Origin: UBA6136 sp044351045
Lineage (GTDB): Bacteria; Pseudomonadota; Gammaproteobacteria; Methylococcales; Methylococcaceae
DNA: 64,000 bases
Assembly: GCA_044351045.1 (NCBI GenBank)
Contig: JBILGM010000010.1
Span: 1 to 64,000 of the forward strand
Direction: 5' to 3'
This document shows positions 31,929-39,934 of this stretch, piece by piece; the first letter of the stretch is position 1; every line of letters begins with the position of its first letter. The notes below the pieces were generated by a model. The model saw only the letters and a list, made by a program, of their open reading frames with translations. It did not search any database and had not been told where the DNA came from. Both the position numbers and the translations under genes were made by a program.

Positions 31929-32957
31929 ATGTCAGTACCAGACCCGTCAGAAAGCGAGATGCAGAATGCCCCGTCCAGGAAGAAGGGATTCGATCTGCAG
32001 TCTTTATTTCAGAACCGCATTGTTGCTCGTGTGCTGGGTGGTCTCCTAGGTATTTGCCTGATCATGTACGCACTGGGTTGGTACTGGAGTCGTGAGCCCA
32101 AACCATTTGATGTCGTCGAGGAGGCGGCCGAGGCTGCCAACGTCCAGAACCCTAAGGAATTGCCCTTGGGATACACCTATTCCACCACGCTGATCGAGAT
32201 TGCCAATACTCTGCTACATAAGCCGGGTGGCTTCTTGATGAACGACGTCTTCCCGCCAAGCGTCATGCTGGACAATATCCCCAATTGGGAGTTGGGTGCG
32301 CTGATCGCCCTGCGTGATGCCACTACTGCCCTGCGTAACAACATTGCCCGCTCGCAAACCCAGTCCCAGGAAGATCCTGACCTTTCCAAGGGGGAACCTT
32401 TTCTTTACTTTGATTACCGGTCCTGGCAGTTGCCGTCCTCAGAATCCGAATACGAAAAAGGGATAGAGTCCTTGGAGGCTTATCGTGAGCGATTGAGGAA
32501 GCGAGATGCCAACTTTTATGCGCGTGCAGATAACCTCCGCCAGTACCTTGAGGTTTTGGAAAAACGCTTGGGTGACTACTCCAATCGCTTGAGTGCCAGT
32601 ACGGCGGACCGATTGCCAGAGGGGTCAGAGGAGCGTCATACGGAGCTCGGACGCACGCCTTGGCTGAAACTAGATGATCGTTTTTTTGAAGCGCGGGGTT
32701 ACGCGTGGGCGGCCATGCTGGTGCTGAAGGCCATCGAGTTCGATTTCAGGGATATTCTTGGCAACAAAACGGCACTGGTTTCTCTGCAGCAGATCGTTAG
32801 GGAGTTGGAAAACAGCCAGGAATCCCACTTGAGCCCGGTCATTCTGAATGGCAGTGGGTTCGGTCTGTTTGCTAACTACTCGCTTACATTGGCCAATTAC
32901 ATTGCACGGGCCAACGCCGCAACGATCGACCTTCGGAGTCTGTTGCAACAGGGCTAA
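31929..32957 (+). CDS. DUF2333 family membrane protein
   Basis: A 342-aa protein with one N-terminal membrane helix (VLGGLLGICLIMYALGWYW) followed by a long, mainly helical periplasmic domain. The GWYWSREP segment, TLLHKPGGFLMNDVFPP, WELGALIALRD and RGYAWAAMLVLKAIEFDF are typical of DUF2333 proteins found in gammaproteobacteria. Function unknown. It is monocistronic here, between xerC and a probable terminator, and converges on rsgA. Confidence 0.88.
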   Translation: MSVPDPSESEMQNAPSRKKGFDLQSLFQNRIVARVLGGLLGICLIMYALGWYWSREPKPFDVVEEAAEAANVQNPKELPLGYTYSTTLIEIANTLLHKPGGFLMNDVFPPSVMLDNIPNWELGALIALRDATTALRNNIARSQTQSQEDPDLSKGEPFLYFDYRSWQLPSSESEYEKGIESLEAYRERLRKRDANFYARADNLRQYLEVLEKRLGDYSNRLSASTADRLPEGSEERHTELGRTPWLKLDDRFFEARGYAWAAMLVLKAIEFDFRDILGNKTALVSLQQIVRELENSQESHLSPVILNGSGFGLFANYSLTLANYIARANAATIDLRSLLQQG

Positions 32958-32976
32958 GTCGGGTTTTCCCAAAAAC

Positions 32977-33001
32977 AAAAGGGGCCGTTACGGCGCTTTT
33001 T
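32977..33001 (+). terminator. Probable intrinsic terminator after the DUF2333 gene
   Basis: AAAAG...GCCG TTA CGGC...CTTTTT forms a hairpin with a small internal bulge and a T-run of five, 20 bases after the stop codon. The A-run on the left side means it could also work in the opposite direction for rsgA. Confidence 0.6.
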
Positions 33002-33321
33002 CTCCGGCATCCTGGCCTTTGCTGAAAAACAAAGGTCAGCCGCGCAGCGGCGAGATCGGGACGTTTTTAATGCCCCTCAGAAGAAGGGCCAGGGCCGGGC
33101 GGTTTGCCGTAGGGTGGCATGTAAACGCCGTCCGGACGCAAACTGCAAGGCATCCCCAAAGCCCTTAGAGTCATCTGAGAACCTCGTTCAGCCGCCCTGT
33201 TGTCGCTGAACGGGTGACGGGTCGGCTGGGGCGCCGAAGGTCTTAACCATCCCGTAAAATGCGGTCGTACGGTGCCGGGAACACCTTAGACATACCATTT
33301 CGTGGGACTCACTTATCGGTC
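33002..33321. other. Convergent intergenic region with two further hairpins
   Basis: About 320 bases between the terminator and the rsgA stop codon. GGCCTTTG/CAAAGGTC (33014-33037) and CGTTCAGC/GCTGAACG (33185-33212) can form 8-bp stems. No gene is convincing. They may serve in transcription termination or RNA processing for the minus-strand operon. Confidence 0.35.
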
Positions 33322-34260
33322 TCAGGCGAGGTGCATTTTGCCCAGGAGCTTGATGAACCGTTCATAGCGGGAAGCATCGATGTGGCCTCTCGCAACGGCC
33401 TCGCGGACGGCGCAACCTTTGTCCTGAATGTGTCGGCAGTCATTGAATTGGCACTGGGTCAATAATTCGCGAAACTCACGGAACCCCGAGGCCAGGTCAG
33501 CGGCATTCATTTCTGCCAGGCCAAAAACCGCGACGCCTGGGCTGTCGATCAGATCGCCTCCTTCTGGTAGGTGGTACAACATGGCTGCCGTGGTGGTATG
33601 CCGGCCGAGCCCCGCTTTCTCCGACAGTTCGCGGGTCCGCAGATTTTTTCCCGGCAGAAGCGCATTCGTAAGTGATGATTTGCCCACGCCGGACTGTCCG
33701 ACCAGCATGCTGCAGCGGTCTTTGAGGCTTTCCCGCAATCCACCAAGACCATCTCCCGTTTTCGCGCTGACGAGGTGGCAGACGTAGCCGATGGTCTGAT
33801 AAGTGGCCAGAGTTTGCTCGACGACTGTGCTTTGTGTTAGACGGTCAGCCTTGTTGATGACGACGCAAACATCCAAATGGCGGTGTTCGCTGGCAGCGGC
33901 ATACTGATCCACCAATAGCCAGTCAGGTTCGGGTTCCGGTGCCACCACGACCACCAGTTGATCGAGGTTTGCTGCCACGGGACGGATCCGCCCGCCATGG
34001 GCGGGCCGGGTGAGCAGGCTTCTGCGCGGAAGAATCTTTTCCACTCGCCCCAAATCGCCATCCTGAGGAGACCAGAGCACCCGGTCTCCTACCGCCACAG
34101 TGACAAGTTGCCGTCGGGTGTGACAGAGCACAATAGTTTTGTCTGGCCCCTCTACCGCGAGGGCTTGTCCTAAATGGCTCAGGATAAGCCCTTCTGAAAG
34201 CTCAGACGTCGGTGAGGTGGCTAGCTGGTCCTGTTCGTTCCCCGTCGCAGTGGAGCTCAT
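33322..34260 (-). CDS. rsgA: Ribosome small subunit-dependent GTPase A
   Basis: The 312-aa product is a circularly permuted GTPase: an OB-fold N-terminus, then G4 (VVINKADR), then G1 (VGQSGVGKSSLTNAL), then G3 (DSPGV), and a C-terminal zinc motif with Cys/His in CQFNDCRHIQDKGC. RsgA checks and matures the 30S subunit in the cytoplasm. Its start overlaps the stop of the M48 protease gene by 4 bases (ATGA in the direction of transcription), so both are on one transcript. Confidence 0.95.
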   Translation of the reverse strand: MSSTATGNEQDQLATSPTSELSEGLILSHLGQALAVEGPDKTIVLCHTRRQLVTVAVGDRVLWSPQDGDLGRVEKILPRRSLLTRPAHGGRIRPVAANLDQLVVVVAPEPEPDWLLVDQYAAASEHRHLDVCVVINKADRLTQSTVVEQTLATYQTIGYVCHLVSAKTGDGLGGLRESLKDRCSMLVGQSGVGKSSLTNALLPGKNLRTRELSEKAGLGRHTTTAAMLYHLPEGGDLIDSPGVAVFGLAEMNAADLASGFREFRELLTQCQFNDCRHIQDKGCAVREAVARGHIDASRYERFIKLLGKMHLA

Positions 34261-35513
34261 GCAGCCTGTGTGCGGGATTTGCCGTTAAGATTATCAATAC
34301 GAATGGCGGCGGGCGGGTGGCTGTAATGAAACGCGGCATACAATGGGTCTGGCGTCAGGGTACTGGCATTTTCGCGATAAAGTTTCACCAGAGCGCTTAT
34401 CAGATGTCTGGCCTGAGTATGGCTGGCAGCGAAGTCATCGGCTTCAAACTCATAACGACGTTGAAAAAAGGCCATGAGGGGTTTGAGGAACACGGTGAAT
34501 ACCGGCGCTACCAACATGAAGAGAAGCAGGGCGGTAGCGTTCGAGTGTGACTGCACTCCCAGTCCCTCGTAAAACCATTCTTGCTGGCTGACCCAGCCCA
34601 GTAGGGCGAAACCGGCCAAGGTAATAGCGGAGCTGGTGAGGAGCATCTTGATAACGTGGCGGCGCTTGAAGTGGCCCAATTCGTGGGCGAGAACGGCTTC
34701 AAGTTCATCATGTTCTAGCGAGTCGACCAGTGTGTCAAAGAAAACGATGCGCTTGCTATCACCGATGCCGGTGAAATAGGCATTTCCGTGGCCGGAGCGC
34801 CTCGAGCCATCCATTACGAAAATGCCATTACTGTGAAAGCCGCAGCGTTCCAGTAGTGCTTCAATGCGCTGCTTCAGTGTCGGGTCGGGTAGGGGAGTGA
34901 ACTGGTTGAAGAGTGGGGCCACGAAAGTCGGGTAGGCCCAACTCATCAGGATCGAAAAACCCATCAGGATAGCCCAGGCAAGCAGCCACCAGAATTGCCC
35001 TGTTGAGTCCATAACCCAGAGAATGAGTGCCAGCAGAGGTACCCCAATAGTAAGACTCAGCAGCGTTTGTAGTGCAAGGTCTTTGGCGAATTGCTTGGGG
35101 TTGTTGCGGTTGAAACCATGGCGTTCCTCGATGACGAAGGTCTGGTAGAGGCTCAGGGGCAGTTCGATGAGTTGAGCGAGCAGGAGTGCGGTCAGAATTT
35201 GGCCAATGCCTGTCGCTAGCGGGGATAGCCCAAAACCATTCCACCCGCTTTCGATGACATTGATGCCGCCGCCAAGCGTGAACATCAAAAGCACGGTGAT
35301 ACCAATCACCCGGTCGATGTCGCCAAGACGTGCTTTGTCGATGGTGTAGTCGGCGGCTTTCCGGTGGGCTTCCGGGCTGACGGTGTCGTGAAAAGCCTGG
35401 GGTACCTCTTCGCGATGAGATTGCACATGAGCGGACTGGCGTCTGGACAGCCAGTATTCGATGCTAAAGGACGCCGCTAGGGCGAATAGGAACAGTGCAG
35501 TAAAATCGTTCAT
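34257..35513 (-). CDS. M48 family (Ste24/CAAX-type) membrane metalloprotease
   Basis: A 418-aa integral membrane protease. The zinc site is AVLAHELGHFKRRH (HExxH), and the third ligand Glu is in the FEADDFAASH motif. SRRSGHGNAYFTG is the family's conserved substrate-groove segment. It has about five to seven membrane helices and resembles Ste24/CAAX prenyl protease 1. In bacteria these act on membrane proteins or peptides for quality control. It is co-transcribed with rsgA and starts 105 bases away from the divergent orn gene, an arrangement seen in many gammaproteobacteria. Confidence 0.92.
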   Translation of the reverse strand: MNDFTALFLFALAASFSIEYWLSRRQSAHVQSHREEVPQAFHDTVSPEAHRKAADYTIDKARLGDIDRVIGITVLLMFTLGGGINVIESGWNGFGLSPLATGIGQILTALLLAQLIELPLSLYQTFVIEERHGFNRNNPKQFAKDLALQTLLSLTIGVPLLALILWVMDSTGQFWWLLAWAILMGFSILMSWAYPTFVAPLFNQFTPLPDPTLKQRIEALLERCGFHSNGIFVMDGSRRSGHGNAYFTGIGDSKRIVFFDTLVDSLEHDELEAVLAHELGHFKRRHVIKMLLTSSAITLAGFALLGWVSQQEWFYEGLGVQSHSNATALLLFMLVAPVFTVFLKPLMAFFQRRYEFEADDFAASHTQARHLISALVKLYRENASTLTPDPLYAAFHYSHPPAAIRIDNLNGKSRTQAA

Positions 35514-35618
35514 GGTTATTTCATTCTCCTCGGCAATCTCGTTTCCTTATGGGTGGGGCATTGGGGGTGTGCTGGGGATGGAGCCAGTTTTTCTATGACA
35601 GCCCGATAAACCCTAGAT

Positions 35619-36164
35619 ATGTCACGTAATCCGCAGAATCTCGTTTGGATCGATCTAGAAATGACTGGTCTAGACCCTCTCAGAGACAAAATCATCGAAA
35701 TCGCTACCGTAGTCACTGACAAGGACCTCAATGTACTCGCCGAGGGCCCCGTGCTGGCTGTTTTCCAGAGTGAATCGATACTCATCGCAATGGATGAATG
35801 GAATCAAAGGCATCACAAGGACTCAGGTCTGATAGCCCGAGTCAGAGAGAGTTCCCTCGGTGAGTCCGATGCGGAACAGCTTACGCTGGATTTTCTGACT
35901 CAATGGGTGCCCGCGGGCGCTTCACCCATCTGCGGCAACAGCATCTGCCAAGATCGTCGTTTTATGGCGAGTGGCATGCCCAGGCTGGAGGCGTTCTTTC
36001 ATTACCGCAATCTTGATGTTTCTACGATCAAAGAGCTGGCTGCGAGGTGGGCGCCCAAATTGGCCGAGGGCTTCAAGAAGGCAAGCAGGCATCAGGCGCT
36101 GGATGATATTCATGAGTCGATTGATGAGCTCAGGTACTACCGTGCGACTGTGCTCAAGATTTGA
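35619..36164 (+). CDS. orn: Oligoribonuclease
   Basis: A 181-aa DnaQ-fold 3'-5' exonuclease. VWIDLEMTGLDP carries the first catalytic Asp/Glu pair, GNSICQDRRFM the third region, and HQALDDIHESIDEL the final His/Asp. It degrades 2-5 nt RNAs and pGpG in the cytoplasm and is usually essential. It is divergent from the Ste24-like/rsgA operon. Confidence 0.97.
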   Translation: MSRNPQNLVWIDLEMTGLDPLRDKIIEIATVVTDKDLNVLAEGPVLAVFQSESILIAMDEWNQRHHKDSGLIARVRESSLGESDAEQLTLDFLTQWVPAGASPICGNSICQDRRFMASGMPRLEAFFHYRNLDVSTIKELAARWAPKLAEGFKKASRHQALDDIHESIDELRYYRATVLKI

Positions 36165-36203
36165 TCGCATCGACTGTTTTTTCGCCGGAGGGTGGTCGGG
36201 TTT

Positions 36204-36392
36204 TCAAAGACCGGCGATGATGGCGATCAGCAGCAGAATGAACAGGATGCCGACAGTAACGAACATCGTGAACCAGCTCCACTTCGGGGTTGCTGCAGTG
36301 AGGGTCTCACTTCCCTCATCAACACCAGCGCCGCAGTTGCTGCAAACCACGGCCTTATCCTTCAGTTCGCTTCCACAATGACGGCAATACAT
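36204..36392 (-). CDS. Small zinc-ribbon membrane protein
   Basis: A 62-aa protein with an N-terminal zinc ribbon (MYCRHCGSEL and VVCSNCGAGV, two CxxC pairs) and one C-terminal membrane helix (FTMFVTVGILFILLLIAII). This is a common small bacterial architecture of unknown function. It is monocistronic, 40 bases beyond the convergent orn stop and divergent from the hvfA operon. Confidence 0.85.
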   Translation of the reverse strand: MYCRHCGSELKDKAVVCSNCGAGVDEGSETLTAATPKWSWFTMFVTVGILFILLLIAIIAGL

Positions 36393-36733
36393 GGCGAGTC
36401 CTCATGTGTGTTGATACGGTTCAAAAGGTTGAGAGCATAGCTCAAGCTGCTGGGTGTTTCCATTCATCAGTTGACTGGCCGAGGTCCTCTGAAATTTGAA
36501 CGGATTATGGTTTGTATTGTCACGTGCGCACGTCCTGAAGGTGCTGATCCGTGCGAGTTTCGGAAAGCGGCAAAAGTGCACAACACACACCTCTGTGTGA
36601 GAATAGCGCCGCTGTTGGGCCGGTTGACAAGGCTGGAGATTTGCGAGGAGCGGCCTGACAAGGTGATCTTTGCTAGGCTTGCAATGCCGCCCAAAGTTTC
36701 CATCGTTCAATAACCATCGAGGTTCACCACGTA
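36393..36733. promoter_or_regulatory. Divergent control region upstream of the hvfA operon
   Basis: About 341 bases between the zinc-ribbon gene and hvfA. ACGTGCGCACGT at 36522-36533 is a perfect 12-base palindrome. TGACAAGG occurs twice in direct orientation (36625-36632 and 36656-36663), spaced 31 bases (about three helical turns), 70-110 bases before the hvfA ATG; the first is part of TTGACA, a -35-like hexamer. No good -10 is evident. These elements suit an operator for a metal- or stress-responsive regulator, but none is identified. No coding sequence is supported. Confidence 0.35.
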
Positions 36734-37063
36734 ATGAGCAAGAATAAATTCTCAACTGTCCTGGGTGCGGCTGTCGCGAGTTCTCTGGTGGGAGTCGCTG
36801 GAGCGACCGAGAACCCCTTTGCCGCTAAGGATCTGGCGTCCGGTTATGTCAAATTGGCTGAAGCGGGCAAGGAGACCAAGGAAATGGTTTGCGGCGAAGG
36901 TAAATGCGGTGGCCAAAAGATGCAGAGCCCCGAGATGAATTGTGGCGCCATGAAGGATCAGGCGAAGAAGACCCCGGAACAGGAAAGCAAGGTAATGGAA
37001 GGGAAGTGTGCTGGAATGAACATGGGCCAGCCCACTAACGCTCCGGCTACACCGAGCAAGTAA
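36734..37063 (+). CDS. hvfA: HvfA-type RiPP metallophore precursor (bufferin-like)
   Basis: A 109-aa exported precursor peptide. Residues 1-24 form a Sec signal peptide (ending VAGAT). The mature part is Lys/Met/Gly-rich with four Cys: C53 in VCGEGKCGG, C58 in the same EGKC motif, C70 in EMNC, and C92 in a second EGKC. EGKC motifs are the sites where MNIO enzymes turn Cys into thioamide/oxazolone or thiooxazole groups in the HvfA/bufferin family, giving copper-binding peptides in the periplasm. The next genes encode the DUF692 (MNIO) enzyme and its DUF2063 partner, which makes the assignment firm. A transport or regulator gene is not seen. Confidence 0.85.
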   Translation: MSKNKFSTVLGAAVASSLVGVAGATENPFAAKDLASGYVKLAEAGKETKEMVCGEGKCGGQKMQSPEMNCGAMKDQAKKTPEQESKVMEGKCAGMNMGQPTNAPATPSK

Positions 37064-37085
37064 AACTGGTCCCCACCCGGTTGTC

Positions 37086-37937
37086 ATGCCGTTGTCAGGA
37101 CGATGGGCGGTTGAGGGCGCTGGGTTGGGTTTGAGGCGGGCCTTGTTGGGCCCGCTATCCGAGTCGAAACCGGCTCAAATTGACTTCTACGAGGTTGCTC
37201 CGGAAAACTGGATGCGTGTGGGGGGGCGTCTCGGTAGGCAGTTTCGTGCGCTGACTGAATCCCATCCTTTCTGCTGTCACGGTCTTTCCCTCTCTCTTGG
37301 CTCTCCTGCGCCACTTGACGAGGTGTTTCTCAAGGAACTTAAAAAGTTTCTGGATACTCATCAAATTCGCAGCTACAGCGAACACCTAAGCTACTGCTCG
37401 GATGAAGGGCATCTTTATGACCTGATGCCTATTCCTTTCACCGAGGAAGCCGTTCATTACGTCGCCGAGCGTATTCGTCGTGCCCAGAAAATCCTGGAGC
37501 GTCGCATCGCCATCGAGAATATTTCGTACTATGCGGCGCCCGGCAAAGCGCTTGATGAATGCGAATTTTTGTTGGCCGTGCTTGATGAGGCAGACTGCGA
37601 CTTGTTGCTCGACGTGAATAATGTTTACGTCAACAGTATTAATCACGTCTATGACGCTGAGTCCTTCATTGATGCGATGCCGGCAAATAAGATCGTGGGG
37701 CTTCATGTGGCGGGTCACTACGTGGAGGCCGACGATTTTCTGATCGACACCCATGGGGCGGCCGTCATTGATTCCGTATGGCGTTTGCTCGATCGGGTCT
37801 ATTCGAATTTCGGGGTGATCCCGACCCTACTGGAGCGGGATTTCAACTTTCCTCCATTGCCCGAACTATTGAAGGAGCTTGACGAGATCAAGCGGCTACA
37901 ACTGGCATATGCTCCGTTGGCCCTCCGCTATGTCTGA
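37086..37937 (+). CDS. hvfB: HvfB-type multinuclear non-heme iron oxygenase (DUF692)
   Basis: The 283-aa product is a TIM-barrel DUF692/MNIO enzyme. Family motifs are in order: GAGLGLRRAL, DFYEVAPENWM, HGLSLSLGS, YSEHLSYC, AIENISYY, LLLDVNNVYVNS, LHVAGHY, DTHGAAV and LERDFNFP; the His, Asp, Glu and Asn residues in these bind two or three irons. It is predicted to modify the Cys of EGKC motifs in the HvfA precursor in the cytoplasm before export. It starts 22 bases after hvfA and overlaps the DUF2063 gene by 8 bases. Confidence 0.93.
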   Translation: MPLSGRWAVEGAGLGLRRALLGPLSESKPAQIDFYEVAPENWMRVGGRLGRQFRALTESHPFCCHGLSLSLGSPAPLDEVFLKELKKFLDTHQIRSYSEHLSYCSDEGHLYDLMPIPFTEEAVHYVAERIRRAQKILERRIAIENISYYAAPGKALDECEFLLAVLDEADCDLLLDVNNVYVNSINHVYDAESFIDAMPANKIVGLHVAGHYVEADDFLIDTHGAAVIDSVWRLLDRVYSNFGVIPTLLERDFNFPPLPELLKELDEIKRLQLAYAPLALRYV

Positions 37938-38691
37938 ATCGCTGCCCGATTTTCAGCGCACCCAGATCGCCTTTGCGGCCTCCATTCGCGATCCGGAGGG
38001 AACGGCTCCGCCTGTTGATGTCTCTTGTCAGCGAATGACCGCTTACCGTGACCTCTTCTTCAGCAATATTGAAAACTTTATTGCGACCGCCTTTCCGGTA
38101 TCGAAGAGCGTGCTTGGTGAAGAAGCATGGCGAGCGTTGATTCGAGATTTCTATCGCCAGCATCGCTGCAGAACACCGTTGTTCATCGAGATTGCCGCGG
38201 AGTTTCTGGACTATCTCTCCAGCGAACGATCCGAGGTGGTCGACCCACCCTTTCTCTTTGAATTGGCCCATTACGAATGGTTAGAACTGGCCTTGGCCGT
38301 TTCCGAAGACGATCCGCCCGGAGTCGGTGAGGGTTTTGGTGCGTCGATTCCGGATGCTAATGTTTCCCTGTCGCCCGTGGCTTGGCCGGTGGCCTATCGA
38401 TTTCCTGTGCATCACATAGGCCCGAATTATAAGCCATCAGCACCCGATGGAGCGCTGACCTTTCTCGTGGTGTACCGAAATCAAGAAGACCAGGTCCGGT
38501 TCATGGAGCTGAATCAGGTTTCATATGGGCTGCTTCAGTCGTTAGGTGATTCGCCCGGGCTAACGGTTCGCAAGCAGTTGTTGAGGATTGCTCAGGAGCT
38601 TCAGCATCCGGCGCCAGATAAGGTGTTGGAGTTTGGTGTGGACCTGATCCGGAACCTGTATCGGAAGGGGATCGTCAGGCTTTTCGGCTAA
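37930..38691 (+). CDS. hvfC: HvfC-type DUF2063 partner protein
   Basis: A 253-aa protein with an N-terminal DUF2063 helical domain (FQRTQIAFAASIRDP, then MTAYRDLFFSNIENFIATAFPV) and a C-terminal domain with a winged-helix-like feel. In RiPP metallophore systems this protein binds the precursor and presents it to the MNIO enzyme. The ATG at 37930 overlaps the end of hvfB by 8 bases and fits the family N-terminus; an upstream in-frame ATG at 37879 lies inside hvfB. A terminator follows shortly. Confidence 0.92.
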   Translation: MSESLPDFQRTQIAFAASIRDPEGTAPPVDVSCQRMTAYRDLFFSNIENFIATAFPVSKSVLGEEAWRALIRDFYRQHRCRTPLFIEIAAEFLDYLSSERSEVVDPPFLFELAHYEWLELALAVSEDDPPGVGEGFGASIPDANVSLSPVAWPVAYRFPVHHIGPNYKPSAPDGALTFLVVYRNQEDQVRFMELNQVSYGLLQSLGDSPGLTVRKQLLRIAQELQHPAPDKVLEFGVDLIRNLYRKGIVRLFG

Positions 38692-38716
38692 GAAATGCCT
38701 GGCCCTTGTTCTGGCT

Positions 38717-38738
38717 GCCTCGATATGGGGCTTTTTTT
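38717..38738 (+). terminator. Intrinsic terminator after the hvfABC operon
   Basis: GCCTC GATAT GGGGC forms a 5-bp stem (one G-U pair) directly followed by seven T, 26 bases after the hvfC stop. This ends the hvf operon before ntrB. Confidence 0.55.
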
Positions 38739-38854
38739 GTGTTATCAAATGCCCCATTATGGTGCGTAGATCGGATGGTGTGGCCTCTGGGTCACCCACC
38801 ATCCTCATTCTTTTCAACGCAAACTTCTGGCCCCCAAATTGCTTGGTACTTGTC

Positions 38855-39934
38855 ATGAACTACCAAGATCCCGCGTCAATCAATCCCAGAATACTCGACC
38901 ATCTCACCGATGCGGTCCTGTTATTCGACCAGGGCTGTCGACTGGTCTTCATAAATCTCGCCGGGGAGATGCTGTTTGCCGTCAGCGCGCGTCAGGCTAT
39001 GGGCGCACGGGCCAAAGACCTGTTCGGTCCGAGCGATCGCACCATGGAGTCGGATTTCAAACGAGCCCTCACCAAAGGGGAATCCCTCACCAAGCGCAAC
39101 CTTGCCTTATGTACGCCAGCTCACCCGGTTACGGTCAATCTGACCATCGTGCCGATTCAGGAAAAAGATACGGACAGAGCCGAAGCCGTGCTGGTGCAGA
39201 TAGAGCAGGTTGATCGGCATCTCCGTATTTCCATGGAGGAGCAGATTCTGGCACAGCAAAACGCTGCGCGAATGCTGCTGCGTGGGCTTGCGCATGAAAT
39301 CAAGAATCCTCTGGGTGGTATTCGGGGGTCAGCGCAATTACTACAGCGCGAACTAGCCAGTGAGGAATTATGGGAATACACGCAGATCATCATGGATGAG
39401 TCGGATCGCTTGCAGTCATTGGTCGATCGCATGCTGGGTCCAAATAAGCCTCTTTTGTTGGAACCCATCAACATTCACAAGGTGTTAGAACGGGTGCGTC
39501 AGCTGGTTCAGGTGGAGGCGCCGGTCGGGGTCTCCATAGAGCGCGATTATGATCCCAGTATTCCTCAAGTAAACGGTGACGGCGATCTCTTGATTCAGGC
39601 CATCCTGAACATTGTCAGAAACGCCGCACAGGCAGTGGGTGTCCGGGGTCGCATTCTGATTCGTACGCGTATCCATAGGCAGGTGACCATTGGCAACAAG
39701 CGAAACCGTCTGGTTGTGAAGATCGATGTGGAAGATAACGGGCCTGGTATTCCAGATGCGCTCATGGGGCAGATTTTTTATCCAATGGTCACCGGAAGGG
39801 CCGAGGGTACGGGCTTGGGTCTTTCGATTGCCCAATCACTCATCAATCAGCATGGTGGGTTGATCGAATGCATTAGTGAGCCGGGTCTCACGGTATTTTC
39901 TATCTTTTTGCCTTTGGAGATGGGTCATGACTAA
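38855..39934 (+). CDS. glnL: Nitrogen regulation sensor histidine kinase NtrB
   Basis: About 359 aa: an N-terminal PAS domain (residues about 8-120), the phosphorylated His in GLAHEIKNPLGGIRGSAQLL, and a GHKL ATPase domain with NIVRNAAQAV, EDNGPGIP and GTGLGLSIAQ motifs. This is the cytoplasmic NtrB/GlnL type that phosphorylates NtrC when nitrogen is low, controlled by PII. The ATG at 38855 gives the usual NtrB N-terminus. Its end overlaps ntrC by 8 bases. No glnA is upstream here. Confidence 0.94.
   Translation: MNYQDPASINPRILDHLTDAVLLFDQGCRLVFINLAGEMLFAVSARQAMGARAKDLFGPSDRTMESDFKRALTKGESLTKRNLALCTPAHPVTVNLTIVPIQEKDTDRAEAVLVQIEQVDRHLRISMEEQILAQQNAARMLLRGLAHEIKNPLGGIRGSAQLLQRELASEELWEYTQIIMDESDRLQSLVDRMLGPNKPLLLEPINIHKVLERVRQLVQVEAPVGVSIERDYDPSIPQVNGDGDLLIQAILNIVRNAAQAVGVRGRILIRTRIHRQVTIGNKRNRLVVKIDVEDNGPGIPDALMGQIFYPMVTGRAEGTGLGLSIAQSLINQHGGLIECISEPGLTVFSIFLPLEMGHD

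Noticed and set aside
36471..36713. 80-codon plus-strand frame upstream of hvfA
   Set aside because: It has no recognisable features, runs through the palindrome and direct repeats of the control region, and lacks a ribosome site.
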